64,000 nucleotides of DNA from positions 62,001 to 126,000 of the forward strand of contig NZ_BJMM01000019.1 of assembly GCF_006539165.1 (NCBI RefSeq). The letters are read 5' to 3'. Under the pieces are notes generated by a model that was not told the origin of the DNA, did no database searches, and saw only the letters and a list, made by a program, of their open reading frames with translations. This stretch comes from Streptomyces cacaoi (GTDB lineage: Bacteria > Actinomycetota > Actinomycetes > Streptomycetales > Streptomycetaceae). Every line of letters begins with the position of its first letter. Position 1 is the stretch's first letter. Positions 56,193 to 64,000 of this stretch are shown here, piece after piece. The position numbers and the translations under genes are program-made.

Positions 56193-58391
56193 ATGAGACG
56201 GCCCCTACGAGCCGCGGCGCTGACCGCCGCGACCCTGGCACTGGCCCTCCTCGTCCCCGCGGCGCCCGCCGTGGCGGACGGCACCGCCACCGGGGACGGC
56301 CGGCCGCAGCCCCAGGGCTCCGCCCGCGACCGGTACGCGGACGTCCTCGACCTGGAGGGCACCCCCGGCACGGCCCACCCGGGCGGCGAGCAGGAGAAGG
56401 ACACCAACCCGGTCACCACCTTCGCCGACCGGGGAGCCTGGCACGCCTACTCCCTGCCCGAGGAGGACCGGCCCGCCACCTGGGGCGGGTTCAGCGGGCC
56501 GCTGTACCTCGCGCAGGAGTACCCGTGGTGGCTCAGCGACACCTTCAGCCGGCTCCGGCTGACCGAGCACGGCAAGCCGCTCGACCTCGACGGCGAGGGG
56601 AAGCCGCGCTTCACCTCGCTCCCCGGCGTGCTGCGCCAGAGCTACCGGCTGGACGGCGGGCTGCGCCTGACCCTGGAGCTGCGCTACGCCTCCGGCCGCA
56701 CTGCGCTGGTCCGCGCCCGGCTCGCCAACGAGGGCCGCGCCTCCCGCACCCTGAAGGCCGGCTGGACGGGCTCCCTGCTGCGGCCACGCAAGGAGCCGAT
56801 GCGCTCGGCGCCCTCGCTGGAGAAGACCCGTACCGGGGTGGCGGTCGGCTTCGACCGGGTCCGTGAGCCCTCCGACTACCTCACCGACGGCACCGAACGC
56901 TTCGCCGTCCGGCACGCCGAACCCGTCCGCACCCGCGTCTCCGGCGACGGCTACCGCACCGACCTGGCGCACCCGCTGCGGCTGCGGCCGGGCCGCAGCA
57001 CCTCGCTGGACTGGACGGAGTCCTACACCTTCACCGCGGCCGAACGGCGCGCCGAGGCGCCGCGGGTCCGCCGGGCGCTGGCCCGCCCGGACGCGGTGGC
57101 GGCGGCGGGGCAGCGGCGCTGGGACGGCTACGTCCGCAAGGCCACCCATGGGGTGCCGGCCGGGCGCCGCCGGACCGCCGTCAAGGCCGTGGAGACGCTG
57201 GTCACCAACTGGCGCAGCGCCGCCGGCCGGCTGAAGCACGACGGGGTGACGCCGTCGCTGTCCGACAAGTGGTTCGCCGGGGGATTCTGGGCCTGGGACA
57301 CCTGGAAGCAGGCCGTCGGCACGGCCCGGTTCGCACCGGGGCTCGCCGAGGACCAGATCCGCTCCCTGTTCGACCACCAGATCACCCGGGACGACCCCCG
57401 CCGCCCGCAGGACGCCGGCATGGTGCCCGACGCCGTCTTCTACAACGACACGGCCGACGGCGGCATCAACTGGAACGAGCGCAACTCCAAGCCGCCGATG
57501 GCCGCCTGGGCCGTGTGGGAGGTCTACCGGGCCACCGGCGACCGGGACTTCCTGCGCGAGATGTACCCGAAGCTCACCGCCTACCGGGACTGGTGGTACC
57601 GCAACCGGGACCACGACCACGACGGCCTCGCCGAGTACGGCGGCACCGTCGACCCGGCCAACGACAGCCCCGAGGAGGCCCGGCTGGCGGCCGCCTGGGA
57701 GAGCGGCATGGACAACGCGCCGCGCTTCGACGCCGAGCGCGGCACCGAGGCCCTGGTGAACCGGGACTCCGCCGGCCGCCGCACCGGCTGGTCGATCAAC
57801 CAGGAGTCCGTCGACCTCAACGCCTATCTGGCCGCCGACCAGCGCCATCTGTCGCGGATCGCCGCCCGGCTGGGCCGCCCGGCCGAGGCCGTCCGGTGGC
57901 GGCAGCGGGCCGCGTGGGTGGACCGCGCCGTCCGCGAGTCCATGTACGACCCGCGCACCGGCTGGTACTACGACACCTCGCTGGACGGCACCCGGCTGAC
58001 CGCGCGCGGCCGGGGCATCGAGGGCGCCGTCCCGCTGTGGACGGGCACGGCGAGCCGGGAGCAGGCCCGCGCGATGCGGCGCAAGCTCGTCGCTCCGGAC
58101 GAGTTCGGCACCCGGATGCCGCTGCCGACGGTCGCGGTCAGCTCGCCGTACTTCGCCCCGACGCAGTACTGGCGCGGCCCGGTGTGGATCGACCAGGCGT
58201 ACGTCGCCATCGAGGGGCTGCGCCGCTACGGCTACGGGCGGGACGCCGACGCGCTGACCTCCCGTCTCCTGGACGCCGCCGGGACGCAGGACCGCAACCC
58301 GCTGCGGGAGAACTACGATCCGCGCTCCGGCGACGGCCTCAACGCGCGCAACTTCTCCTGGACGGCCTCGCTGCTGCTCCCCCTGCTGTAG
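56193..58391 (+). CDS. secreted GH63-type glycosidase
   Basis: This 732-residue enzyme has a signal peptide (RAAALTAATLALALLVPAAP) ending near residue 28. A beta-sandwich domain is followed by an (alpha/alpha)6 barrel with WFAGGFWAWDTWKQAVGTAR, NERNSKPPMAAWAVWEVYRA and the catalytic-region motif WESGMDNAPRFD. The C-terminal YWRGPVWIDQAYVAIEGLRR and NARNFSWTASLLL match the YgjK and mannosylglycerate-hydrolase branch of GH63 or related clan GH-G enzymes. It probably releases glucose or mannosyl units from extracellular substrates. It precedes a HAD gene and is followed by a strong terminator. Confidence 0.85.
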   Translation: MRRPLRAAALTAATLALALLVPAAPAVADGTATGDGRPQPQGSARDRYADVLDLEGTPGTAHPGGEQEKDTNPVTTFADRGAWHAYSLPEEDRPATWGGFSGPLYLAQEYPWWLSDTFSRLRLTEHGKPLDLDGEGKPRFTSLPGVLRQSYRLDGGLRLTLELRYASGRTALVRARLANEGRASRTLKAGWTGSLLRPRKEPMRSAPSLEKTRTGVAVGFDRVREPSDYLTDGTERFAVRHAEPVRTRVSGDGYRTDLAHPLRLRPGRSTSLDWTESYTFTAAERRAEAPRVRRALARPDAVAAAGQRRWDGYVRKATHGVPAGRRRTAVKAVETLVTNWRSAAGRLKHDGVTPSLSDKWFAGGFWAWDTWKQAVGTARFAPGLAEDQIRSLFDHQITRDDPRRPQDAGMVPDAVFYNDTADGGINWNERNSKPPMAAWAVWEVYRATGDRDFLREMYPKLTAYRDWWYRNRDHDHDGLAEYGGTVDPANDSPEEARLAAAWESGMDNAPRFDAERGTEALVNRDSAGRRTGWSINQESVDLNAYLAADQRHLSRIAARLGRPAEAVRWRQRAAWVDRAVRESMYDPRTGWYYDTSLDGTRLTARGRGIEGAVPLWTGTASREQARAMRRKLVAPDEFGTRMPLPTVAVSSPYFAPTQYWRGPVWIDQAYVAIEGLRRYGYGRDADALTSRLLDAAGTQDRNPLRENYDPRSGDGLNARNFSWTASLLLPLL

Positions 58392-58410
58392 CGGCCCGTG
58401 CGCTTCCCCG

Positions 58411-58450
58411 GTGCGCTTCCCCGGTCGCGTCCGGGGCCGGGGAAGCGCAC
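58411..58450 (+). terminator. terminator after the GH63 gene
   Basis: Perfect 14-bp inverted repeat, arms 58411-58424 and 58437-58450, loop 12 nt. A direct copy of the left arm (58398-58411) overlaps its start. Confidence 0.75.
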
Positions 58451-58487
58451 GCTGGAAGGGTCTGTGCCCGACCGGGGAGGAGCCCGC

Positions 58488-59219
58488 ATGCAACCGGCAG
58501 CGCCGCAGCCCGTCCGTCCGCAGGCCGTCGTCTTCGACGTCCTGGAGACGCTGATGGACCTCGCGCCGATGTCGGCGCGCTTCGCCCAGGTGGGCTTCAC
58601 CGGGCTGCTGCGGCCCTGGTTCCTGCGGCTCCAGCGGGACTGCATGGCGCTGGCGCTCAGCGGCGACAGCCCCGACTTCCGCACGGCGGCCCGGCAGGCG
58701 CTGCGCGTCGAGACCGAGCAGCGGGCCAGCGAGGACGCCCTCGACCACGTCCTCGAAGGCTTCGAGGGGCTGCCCGCACACCCGGACGCACAGGAGGCGC
58801 TGCGCACCCTGGACGAGGCCGGGGTGCGGGTCGGCTGTCTGTCGGTGGGGGAGGAGGCCACGGTGCGGGCGTTCCTGGAGCGGGCCGAGCTGGCGCCCTA
58901 TGTGCGGGAGCTGGTCACCGCCGCCGACACCGGGACGTGGAAGCCCGCGCCGGAGGTGTACCGGGTCGCGGCGGAGCGGATGGGCACCCCGGCCGCGCGC
59001 ACGGCGCTGGTCGCGGTGCACGCCTGGGACTGCCACGGGGCCAAGCGGGCCGGGTGGACGGCCGGCTGGTGTGCGCGGCTGGAGGGCCGGCACGGCGCGG
59101 AGCTGTTCGTCCGGCCCGATGTCACCGGCCGCGACCTGCCGGAGGTCGCGGCCGGACTGCTGGCGCTGCCCGGGAGCCCGGGCGAGGCCGGAGCCGTCAA
59201 CGCCCCTGGAGCGCCTTGA
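58488..59219 (+). CDS. HAD-superfamily hydrolase, haloacid dehalogenase type II-like
   Basis: This 243-residue protein has the core HAD pattern: nucleophile Asp17 in AVVFDVLETLMD, the GVRVGCLSVGEEATVRAFLE loop for the Ser/Thr step, Lys in TGTWKPAPEVYRVA, and VAVHAWDCHGAKRAGWTAGW. The residue two after the nucleophile is Leu rather than Asp, and the HAWDxxGAKRAG motif is present, so it resembles the L-2-haloacid dehalogenase branch and not the phosphatases. The substrate is unknown. An ATG at 58488 has a GGGGAGGAGC ribosome site. Its last 23 bp overlap the convergent chitinase gene. Confidence 0.85.
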   Translation: MQPAAPQPVRPQAVVFDVLETLMDLAPMSARFAQVGFTGLLRPWFLRLQRDCMALALSGDSPDFRTAARQALRVETEQRASEDALDHVLEGFEGLPAHPDAQEALRTLDEAGVRVGCLSVGEEATVRAFLERAELAPYVRELVTAADTGTWKPAPEVYRVAAERMGTPAARTALVAVHAWDCHGAKRAGWTAGWCARLEGRHGAELFVRPDVTGRDLPEVAAGLLALPGSPGEAGAVNAPGAP

Positions 59220-60336
59220 CGTTGTCGCCGAACGTCCAGTTCTTCGCGCCGTCCCAGTTGAGCGACCAGGTCATCAGGCCCTTGAGCGCGCCGTCGTAGT
59301 GGTTCCACGCCTGCGCGACCAGGTCCGGGCCCATGTGGCCGCCGCCCGCGCCGGGTTGGGCGGGCAGTCCGGGCACCTGCTTGTCGTAGGGCACCCGGAT
59401 CGTGGTGCCCTGGACGACGAGGCCCTTGTCGAGGCAGTCGGTCTGCCGGGTGAAGCCCTCGACCGTGCCGGCGGAGTAACTGTCGCCGGAGCAGCCGTAC
59501 ATGCTGCCGTTGTAGTACTGCATGTTCAGCCACCACAGCCGGCCGTTGTCGGCGTACTTCTTCACGATCGGCAGATAGGCGCCCCAGATGGAGCCGTAGG
59601 TGACGCTGCCGCCGGTGACGTAGGCGGTCTCCGGCGCCATCGTCAGCCCGAAGCCCGCCGGCATCCGCTCCAGCACCCCGTCGATGATGTGGATGAGGTT
59701 CTCCTGGGAGGCGGAGAGGGTGTCGATGTCGCCGCTGCCGGAGAGCCCGGACTCGATGTCGATGTCGATGCCGTCGAAGTTGTACTTCTTCAGGATCGGC
59801 ACGATCGTCTCGACGAACCGGTCGGCGACCGCGCGGGAACTCAGGTCGATGCCGGCCGAGGCGCCCCCGATGGACATCAGGAGGGTGGCGCCGTCCGCCT
59901 TGGCCTGGCACATCTCCTCGGGGGTGGGGACCTTCACCGTGGAGTCCATGCCGTCCTCCCACAGCACGGTGCCGTCCGAACGGATCACCGGGAAGGCCGC
60001 GTTGAGGACGTTGTAGCCGTGCTGCCGGATCCGGCTGTCGGTGACGGGCGTCCAGCCGAACGGCGGGTGCACGCCGTTGGACGCGCCGTCCCAGTTCTCC
60101 CAGTAGCCCTGGAGGACCTTGCCCTCCGGCTTGGGTTTCTGCGCGCAGGTCCCGGCGCGCGGCCCGTGCACGGCGCGTCCGGCGGACCCGGCGGGGTCGG
60201 CCGGCGCGGGCGCCGCGGTCAGGAGCTGTGCGGCGCAGGCCAGTACGAGCCCGGTGCCGAGCAGGCCCGGTACACGGACGCGGGTGAGCAGTCTTCGGAG
60301 GGGACCTCCGCTTGCCGGGCGGGCCGGTTCGGACAT
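59197..60336 (-). CDS. secreted GH18 chitinase
   Basis: This 379-residue exported enzyme has a signal segment (RVRVPGLLGTGLVLACAAQL) ending near APAPADP and one GH18 domain. The active-site motif is YNFDGIDIDIES with the catalytic Glu195; other family motifs are LQGYWENWDGASNG, TLLMSIGGASAG and MTWSLNWDGAKNW. No separate chitin-binding module is seen. The first residues are basic, so Sec or Tat export is likely. A palindrome AAAGGTCCAGACCTTT, like the DasR element of Streptomyces chi genes, is 92 bp upstream of the ATG. Its 3' end overlaps the HAD gene. Confidence 0.92.
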   Translation of the reverse strand: MSEPARPASGGPLRRLLTRVRVPGLLGTGLVLACAAQLLTAAPAPADPAGSAGRAVHGPRAGTCAQKPKPEGKVLQGYWENWDGASNGVHPPFGWTPVTDSRIRQHGYNVLNAAFPVIRSDGTVLWEDGMDSTVKVPTPEEMCQAKADGATLLMSIGGASAGIDLSSRAVADRFVETIVPILKKYNFDGIDIDIESGLSGSGDIDTLSASQENLIHIIDGVLERMPAGFGLTMAPETAYVTGGSVTYGSIWGAYLPIVKKYADNGRLWWLNMQYYNGSMYGCSGDSYSAGTVEGFTRQTDCLDKGLVVQGTTIRVPYDKQVPGLPAQPGAGGGHMGPDLVAQAWNHYDGALKGLMTWSLNWDGAKNWTFGDNVKALQGR

Positions 60337-60427
60337 GGCGCGCTCCTTCTCGCCGTGGGGGCGCCCGCCCCCGGCCTGCGGGGGCGGGCGGTGGGTTGAG
60401 CGGTTCGCGCGTGCAGCCAGCAAGATA

Positions 60428-60445
60428 GAAAGGTCCAGACCTTTC
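60428..60445. promoter_or_regulatory. DasR-like (dre) operator upstream of the chitinase
   Basis: GAAAGGTCCAGACCTTTC is an 18-bp perfect palindrome. Its centre AGGTCCAGACCT matches the repeat of Streptomyces chitinase promoters and the DasR consensus TGGTCTAGACCA closely. The element is 92-109 bp before the GH18 start, and GH35 ends 74 bp away. DasR would repress until glucosamine-6-phosphate rises. Confidence 0.85.
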
Positions 60446-60518
60446 GTCAACGGGTGCCGCACCGCCGACGGGCCCGCCCGCACGGCGAGTTGCCCGGGCT
60501 TCCGGGGCCGGGGCCGCC

Positions 60519-62378
60519 TCAGACCTCCGGCGCCGCCGCACGCGGACCGAGGTCGGGCTCGTCACGGAGCTCCACGCGCTCGCCGGGCTCCGCCATCTCC
60601 AGCACCACGATCTCGTTGCACGCCGAGCCGTCGCGCCCGTCGGCCCCGCTGTCCCCGTCGGCCCCGCCGCCCCGCCACAGCGGCGACGGCGCGTACAGCG
60701 TCTGCTGCGGCCCGCGTGCCGTGTCGTAGTGCCCGAGCAGAAAGCCGTTCAGCCACAGCAGCCCACTCGTCCAGCCGGGCAGCGCCAGGAAACCGTCGGC
60801 CGGAGCGCCCGCGTTGCCCGCGCCGCCCGCGTCCGCTGACCCGGTGTCGAGCCGGAACCGGTGGAAGGACGGCCCCGGGGCGCGCGACCCGTCCGCCCGC
60901 CAGGGCAGCCGTGCGAGGTCGTCCAGCGGCAGGGGGCGGCTCTCCCAGCCGAGGAGCTGCTGGTGGCCGTGGTGCACCGCACGCCAGATGCCCTTGCGGT
61001 CGTCCAGCAGCGGCCCGTAGTTCACCCGCCCCCACGCCCGTACGACGATGTCGAGCACCGCACCGTCCGGCCCGACGGCCAGCGGCAGCCCCTCGCCCGG
61101 TGCGTTCCTGTCCAGCGTGCCCAGCGGGACGCCGTCCACGAAGACGTGCGCGCGGTCGCCCAGCCCGTCGATCCGCAGCGGCATGGCGGGGCGCGGCCCG
61201 GTGATCCGCGTCCGGTAGTGCACCAGGCCGTGCGCCTGGCCGAGGCGTTCCATCGACAGCGGGGCGCTGTCGGCCACCGGTGCGCCCAGCACGTCCAGCG
61301 CGTCCAGCAGTGCGACCGACCCGGCGCCGGCGGCCGTGCCCGGTGCCAGGCGCGGGGGCAGCGGCGGCAGCGGGTCCCGCGGCAGCGCGGTGTAGCGGCC
61401 GATCACCTCCCGGAACGCGTGGAACTTCGGCGTCAGTTCACCGGCCTCGCCGATCGGTGCGTCGTAGTCGTAGCTCGTGGCGGTCGGCTGGTAGCCCGCG
61501 TCGAAGGGGCGCTGCCCGGTGTGGTTGGCCCCCGCCCACCAGCCGAAGTTGGTGCCGCCGTGCGCCATGTACAGATTGACCGAGGCGCCCGAGGCCAGCA
61601 GCTCGTCCAGCTCGGCCGCCGCCTCCTCGGGGTCGCGCACATGGTGCTGCTCGCCCCAGTGGTCGAACCAGCCGATCCAGAACTCCATCGCCGTCAGCGG
61701 GCCCGACGTCTGGTACCGGCGCAGCGTGGCCAGCCGCTCCTTCGGCCGGGAGCCGAACGTGGCCGTCGCCAGCCGCCCGGCGACCCCGCCGCCCTGCTGC
61801 ATGGCGTCCTCCGCGCCGTCCGCCGTGAACATGAGCACGTCCACGCCCCGTGTGAGCAGCGCCTCCTCGATGTGCGCCCGGTATGCGGAATCGTTGCCGA
61901 AGCTGCCGTACTCGTTCTCGATCTGCACCGCGACCACGGGGCCGCCGCGGCTCGCCAGCAGCGGCAGCAGCTCGGGCACCAGCGCGTCGAACCAGCCGTC
62001 CACCTCGGCCAGATAGCGCGGATCGGCCGTCCGCAGCCGCATCTCCCCGTCCGCCAGCAGCCGTGCCGGCAGGCCGCCGAACTCCCACTCCGCGCAGATG
62101 TACGGACCGGGCCGGACGATCACATCCAGCCCGCACTCCCGTGCCAGACCGCAGAATCCGGCCAGATCGCGCGGGCCGGTGAAGTCGGCCCGCCCCGGGG
62201 CCGTCTCGTGGAAGTTCCACGGGACGTAGGTGTCCACGGTGTTGACGCCCAGCGCGCGCAGCCGGCGCAGCCGGTCCTCCCACAGGCCGGGGTGGACCCG
62301 GAAGTAGTGCAGGCCACCGGATATGACCCGGTGCGGGGCGCCGTCGCGGCGGAAGCCCGTCTCGTCGTAGCTGAGCAT
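60519..62378 (-). CDS. GH35 beta-galactosidase
   Basis: This 619-residue enzyme has a GH35 TIM barrel: VISGGLHYFRVHPGLWEDRL, VNTVDTYVPWNFHETAPGRA, RPGPYICAEWEFGGLPARLL, the acid/base region VVAVQIENEYGSFGND and the nucleophile region TAMEFWIGWFDHWGEQHHV. The C-terminal jelly-roll domains (FHRFRLDTGSADAGGAGNAG and FLALPGWTSGLLWLNGFLLG) are complete. No signal peptide is visible, so the enzyme is probably cytoplasmic. The ATG at 62378 has AGGAGACGC upstream; a longer frame into the repeat region is rejected. The chitinase lies 182 bp downstream on the same strand. Confidence 0.92.
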   Translation of the reverse strand: MLSYDETGFRRDGAPHRVISGGLHYFRVHPGLWEDRLRRLRALGVNTVDTYVPWNFHETAPGRADFTGPRDLAGFCGLARECGLDVIVRPGPYICAEWEFGGLPARLLADGEMRLRTADPRYLAEVDGWFDALVPELLPLLASRGGPVVAVQIENEYGSFGNDSAYRAHIEEALLTRGVDVLMFTADGAEDAMQQGGGVAGRLATATFGSRPKERLATLRRYQTSGPLTAMEFWIGWFDHWGEQHHVRDPEEAAAELDELLASGASVNLYMAHGGTNFGWWAGANHTGQRPFDAGYQPTATSYDYDAPIGEAGELTPKFHAFREVIGRYTALPRDPLPPLPPRLAPGTAAGAGSVALLDALDVLGAPVADSAPLSMERLGQAHGLVHYRTRITGPRPAMPLRIDGLGDRAHVFVDGVPLGTLDRNAPGEGLPLAVGPDGAVLDIVVRAWGRVNYGPLLDDRKGIWRAVHHGHQQLLGWESRPLPLDDLARLPWRADGSRAPGPSFHRFRLDTGSADAGGAGNAGAPADGFLALPGWTSGLLWLNGFLLGHYDTARGPQQTLYAPSPLWRGGGADGDSGADGRDGSACNEIVVLEMAEPGERVELRDEPDLGPRAAAPEV

Positions 62379-62864
62379 GTGCGTGCGTCTCCTGGTGCGG
62401 TGCGTGCGGTGTGTGCGGTCTGTTCGGTGCGTGCGGTGCGTGCGGTGCGTGCGGTGCGGGTGTTGCGGGTGTGGCGGTACGTGTGCGGGGGCGTGCGCGG
62501 GGCGCGCGATGTGGAGGCGCGGCCCGGCAACTCGGCGGTGATCTCCGCCGGTTGGGAGACGAGCGTACGCACCGGCGCCCGGCCCGGACAGCGCGCGCTC
62601 CCGGCGCCGGGTGCCCCGGTACGCACCGATCGCCCGTAGCTGCCCGCTCTTTCCGTTGCGCACCCGTCCGCGGCCTGTGCACCGAGCCGTTCCCGTGGCC
62701 GTCTCCACAACTCCGAGTGACCGTCAGCCGGCGGGAAACCGCAGGTCGAAGCCTTCTCGTCGGTGGATCGGGGGGCCCGGGGTGGTGATCACCTCTGCAC
62801 GTATGTGTAGCCTGTGCGCCCGGCCGACGGCGTGTCCACGGTCAGGAGTACGAAGGATAGGCAG
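62379..62864. other. intergenic region with GTGCGTGCG minisatellite
   Basis: This 486-bp divergent gap contains a minisatellite of a 9-bp GTGCGTGCG unit (about 62394-62470, partly degenerate) directly upstream of the GH35 ribosome site. The rest has no recognised gene. Further along, the CACGTATGTGTAGCCTG stretch at about 62798-62814 could be part of the promoter of the small ORF at 62865. Confidence 0.6.
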
Positions 62865-63053
62865 ATGAACACAGCCCCCACACAGTCCGAACACCCACCG
62901 ATCTACGAGGAGCTGCTGGAGGAACTCGGAGACGTACCCACCGACGTGCGGACGGTCGCCGAGCGCGTCATGCAGGAGTCGGAAGAGGCGGTGGCATCGG
63001 TCAAGGGCGGGGCGGCGCCGCGTCCGGCCGCGCCCCGCAAGCCGGCTCCCTGA
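62865..63053 (+). CDS. small acidic hypothetical protein (62 aa)
   Basis: This 62-residue protein begins MNTAPTQSEHPPIYEELLEE, continues LGDVPTDVRTVAERVMQESE and ends in a basic, Ala/Pro-rich segment (GGAAPRPAAPRKPAP). The middle helix is amphipathic and acidic. A GAAGGATAGGC sequence precedes the ATG. It stands alone, with a 332-bp gap before the FUSC gene. No family is recognised; similar short proteins occur in other Streptomyces. Confidence 0.65.
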   Translation: MNTAPTQSEHPPIYEELLEELGDVPTDVRTVAERVMQESEEAVASVKGGAAPRPAAPRKPAP

Positions 63054-63385
63054 CCTCCGCCCCACGAACACACCGGTAACCCTTCCGGAACCGGACCGGC
63101 ACCGCGCCGGGACGCCTCCGGAGCACCCACCGGAACGCCCGCCGCACCGCACGGGCCCACCGCCCGCGTCGCCCGGCCCCCGCCAGGGGAGCCCGGCGCC
63201 GCGGGCGGCGGTGTGTCCGGCGGCGGCGGGACCGTGCGCGGAACCGAGCGGACAGGGGGTGCGAGGGCGGGGTGCGGGGCGGGACCGTGCGGCGGCGGGG
63301 ACCTCGGGCGGGGCCGTACGCTGGAGCGAGATCGTCGGCCACTGGCGTCCGCATGACCCCCTCGTACCGTCCGTAGAGGAGGCCC
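63054..63385. other. intergenic region before the FUSC gene
   Basis: 332 bp without a supported gene. Low-complexity GC-rich DNA with imperfect GGCGGCGG/CCGCC pairings near 63195-63230 and an AGAGGAGG ribosome site for the next gene at its end. Nothing else is recognised. Confidence 0.4.
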
Positions 63386-64000
63386 GTGCCCCGCACCGAC
63401 CGCCCCCGCACCCCCGCAGGCCGAAGCTCCCGCGACGCCGGACGCACACTCCGTGCCCGGTGCGCCGCCCTCGGCTCCGCGCTCGGCACGCTGTGGGCCA
63501 TCGCGCCCCCCTGGGTGCGCCACCCCTTCCGCTGGCAGCGGACGCCCGTGCCGTGGCCGGCGGTGCTGCGCGGCGCGCTGGGCGCCGGCCCGCTGCTGGG
63601 CGTCTCGGTGGCCACCGGGCACGGCGGCGCCGGGGTGATGGCCGGGGTCGGCGCCATGCTGGCCGGCGTCAACGACCGGCCCGGCACCCGGCGCACCGGC
63701 ATCGCACACATCGGGGTCCCCGCCTTCGCCGGCGCCACCGGCGTGCTCGTCGGCTCCGTCTTCAGCCTGCTGGTGCCGTCCGCCTGGTGGGCAGTGCCGC
63801 TGCTGTTCGCGGTCGGGCTGGTCTCCGGCGCCGTGAGCGTCACCGGGCCCGTGCTGTCCGCCGCCGCCATGCAGCTGCTGGTGATGATGACGGTGAGCGC
63901 CGGTATGCCGCTGCCCGGCACCCCCTGGTTCAAGGCCGGCTGCTTCCTCGGCGGAGCGGCCTGGCTGCTGCTGCTCCGGCTCGCGCTGCGCCCCCTGCGC
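63386..64000 (+). CDS. FUSC family membrane protein (partial, N-terminal part)
   Basis: The 205 residues before the window edge start at a GTG with an AGAGGAGG ribosome site. After a basic N-terminus come several hydrophobic segments: VLRGALGAGPLLGVSVATGH, GGAGVMAGVGAMLAGVNDRP, GIAHIGVPAFAGATGVLVGS and LLVPSAWWAVPLLFAVGLVS, then AAAMQLLVMMTVSAGMPLPG. This repeat of short membrane helices is the FUSC (aromatic-acid or fusaric-acid exporter-like) N-terminal pattern. The gene continues to the right, so length, function and operon are unknown. Confidence 0.8.
   Translation, partial: MPRTDRPRTPAGRSSRDAGRTLRARCAALGSALGTLWAIAPPWVRHPFRWQRTPVPWPAVLRGALGAGPLLGVSVATGHGGAGVMAGVGAMLAGVNDRPGTRRTGIAHIGVPAFAGATGVLVGSVFSLLVPSAWWAVPLLFAVGLVSGAVSVTGPVLSAAAMQLLVMMTVSAGMPLPGTPWFKAGCFLGGAAWLLLLRLALRPLR

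Noticed and set aside
1..64000. CRISPR arrays, tRNA, rRNA, insertion sequences or phage genes
   Set aside because: No regular repeat-spacer array, cloverleaf, transposase or integrase motif was recognised in either strand by eye.

Overview
The window is about 73% GC with strong third-position GC bias, GTG starts, GGAGG-type ribosome sites and translationally coupled genes. Together with a Streptomyces-type gas-vesicle set, DUF6479/DUF6480 proteins, a SigB-type sigma factor, a DasR-like operator and GGGCTTCGCCCC-type intergenic elements, this points to a Streptomyces or close relative. I see no phage, insertion sequence, CRISPR array, rRNA or tRNA. The content looks like accessory chromosomal arm DNA, rich in transporters, secreted hydrolases and stress proteins.

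Layout. 0.1-6.1 kb: a small minus-strand ORF, a hemerythrin-like protein, then a tightly coupled gas-vesicle operon (gvpA-F-G-Y-J-L-S-K) running into an MgtC-family gene, followed by a DUF6479 membrane protein. 6.2-9.4 kb: a sugar ABC importer without its own ATPase (minus). 10-14.7 kb: a lone ClpP paralogue, a TetR/DHA2 efflux pair with two palindromic operators, a TerD protein and a membrane protein. 14.7-22.4 kb: secreted esterase, M23 peptidase, PA14-GH2 glycosidase, TatA-like protein and an LCP cell-wall ligase. 22.5-29.8 kb (minus): an overlapping operon of nucleotidyltransferase, ArsR, P-type ATPase and lytic transglycosylase, then a glycosyltransferase and a frameshifted membrane protein. 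29.8-36.6 kb (minus): AraC regulator, SufS-like cysteine desulfurase and a Family 2-type encapsulin shell with a cyclic-nucleotide-binding-like insertion, then a SulP transporter and beta-carbonic anhydrase. 37-47.5 kb: two more sugar-type ABC importers. The second has its own ATPase and ends in a PHP/CehA-type metallohydrolase. 47.8-53.1 kb: MFS-UspA fusion with a MarR regulator, and a GH38 alpha-mannosidase. 53.2-56 kb: VOC protein, DUF2795, DUF6480 and a SigB/F/G-family sigma factor. 56-62.4 kb: GH63, HAD dehalogenase-like, GH18 chitinase and GH35 beta-galactosidase genes. 62.8-64 kb: a small ORF and the start of a FUSC-family membrane protein, cut by the window edge.

How the genes work together. 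Five glycoside hydrolases (GH2, GH18, GH35, GH38, GH63) and three ABC importers suggest scavenging of complex glycans, including mannosyl and galactosyl units. Two importers would need a shared ATPase such as MsiK from elsewhere. The chitinase carries a DasR-like operator, linking it to aminosugar control.

The most interesting unit is the encapsulin/cysteine-desulfurase pair at 31.2-34.0 kb. The two genes overlap by 14 bp, the enzyme has a disordered Pro/Gly-rich N-terminal extension suited to cargo loading, and a long imperfect inverted repeat lies in the leader. By analogy with characterised Family 2 encapsulins it is probably a sulfur-handling protein nanocompartment. The combination of this cargo with a nucleotide-binding-domain shell, next to SulP and carbonic anhydrase genes, deserves checking.
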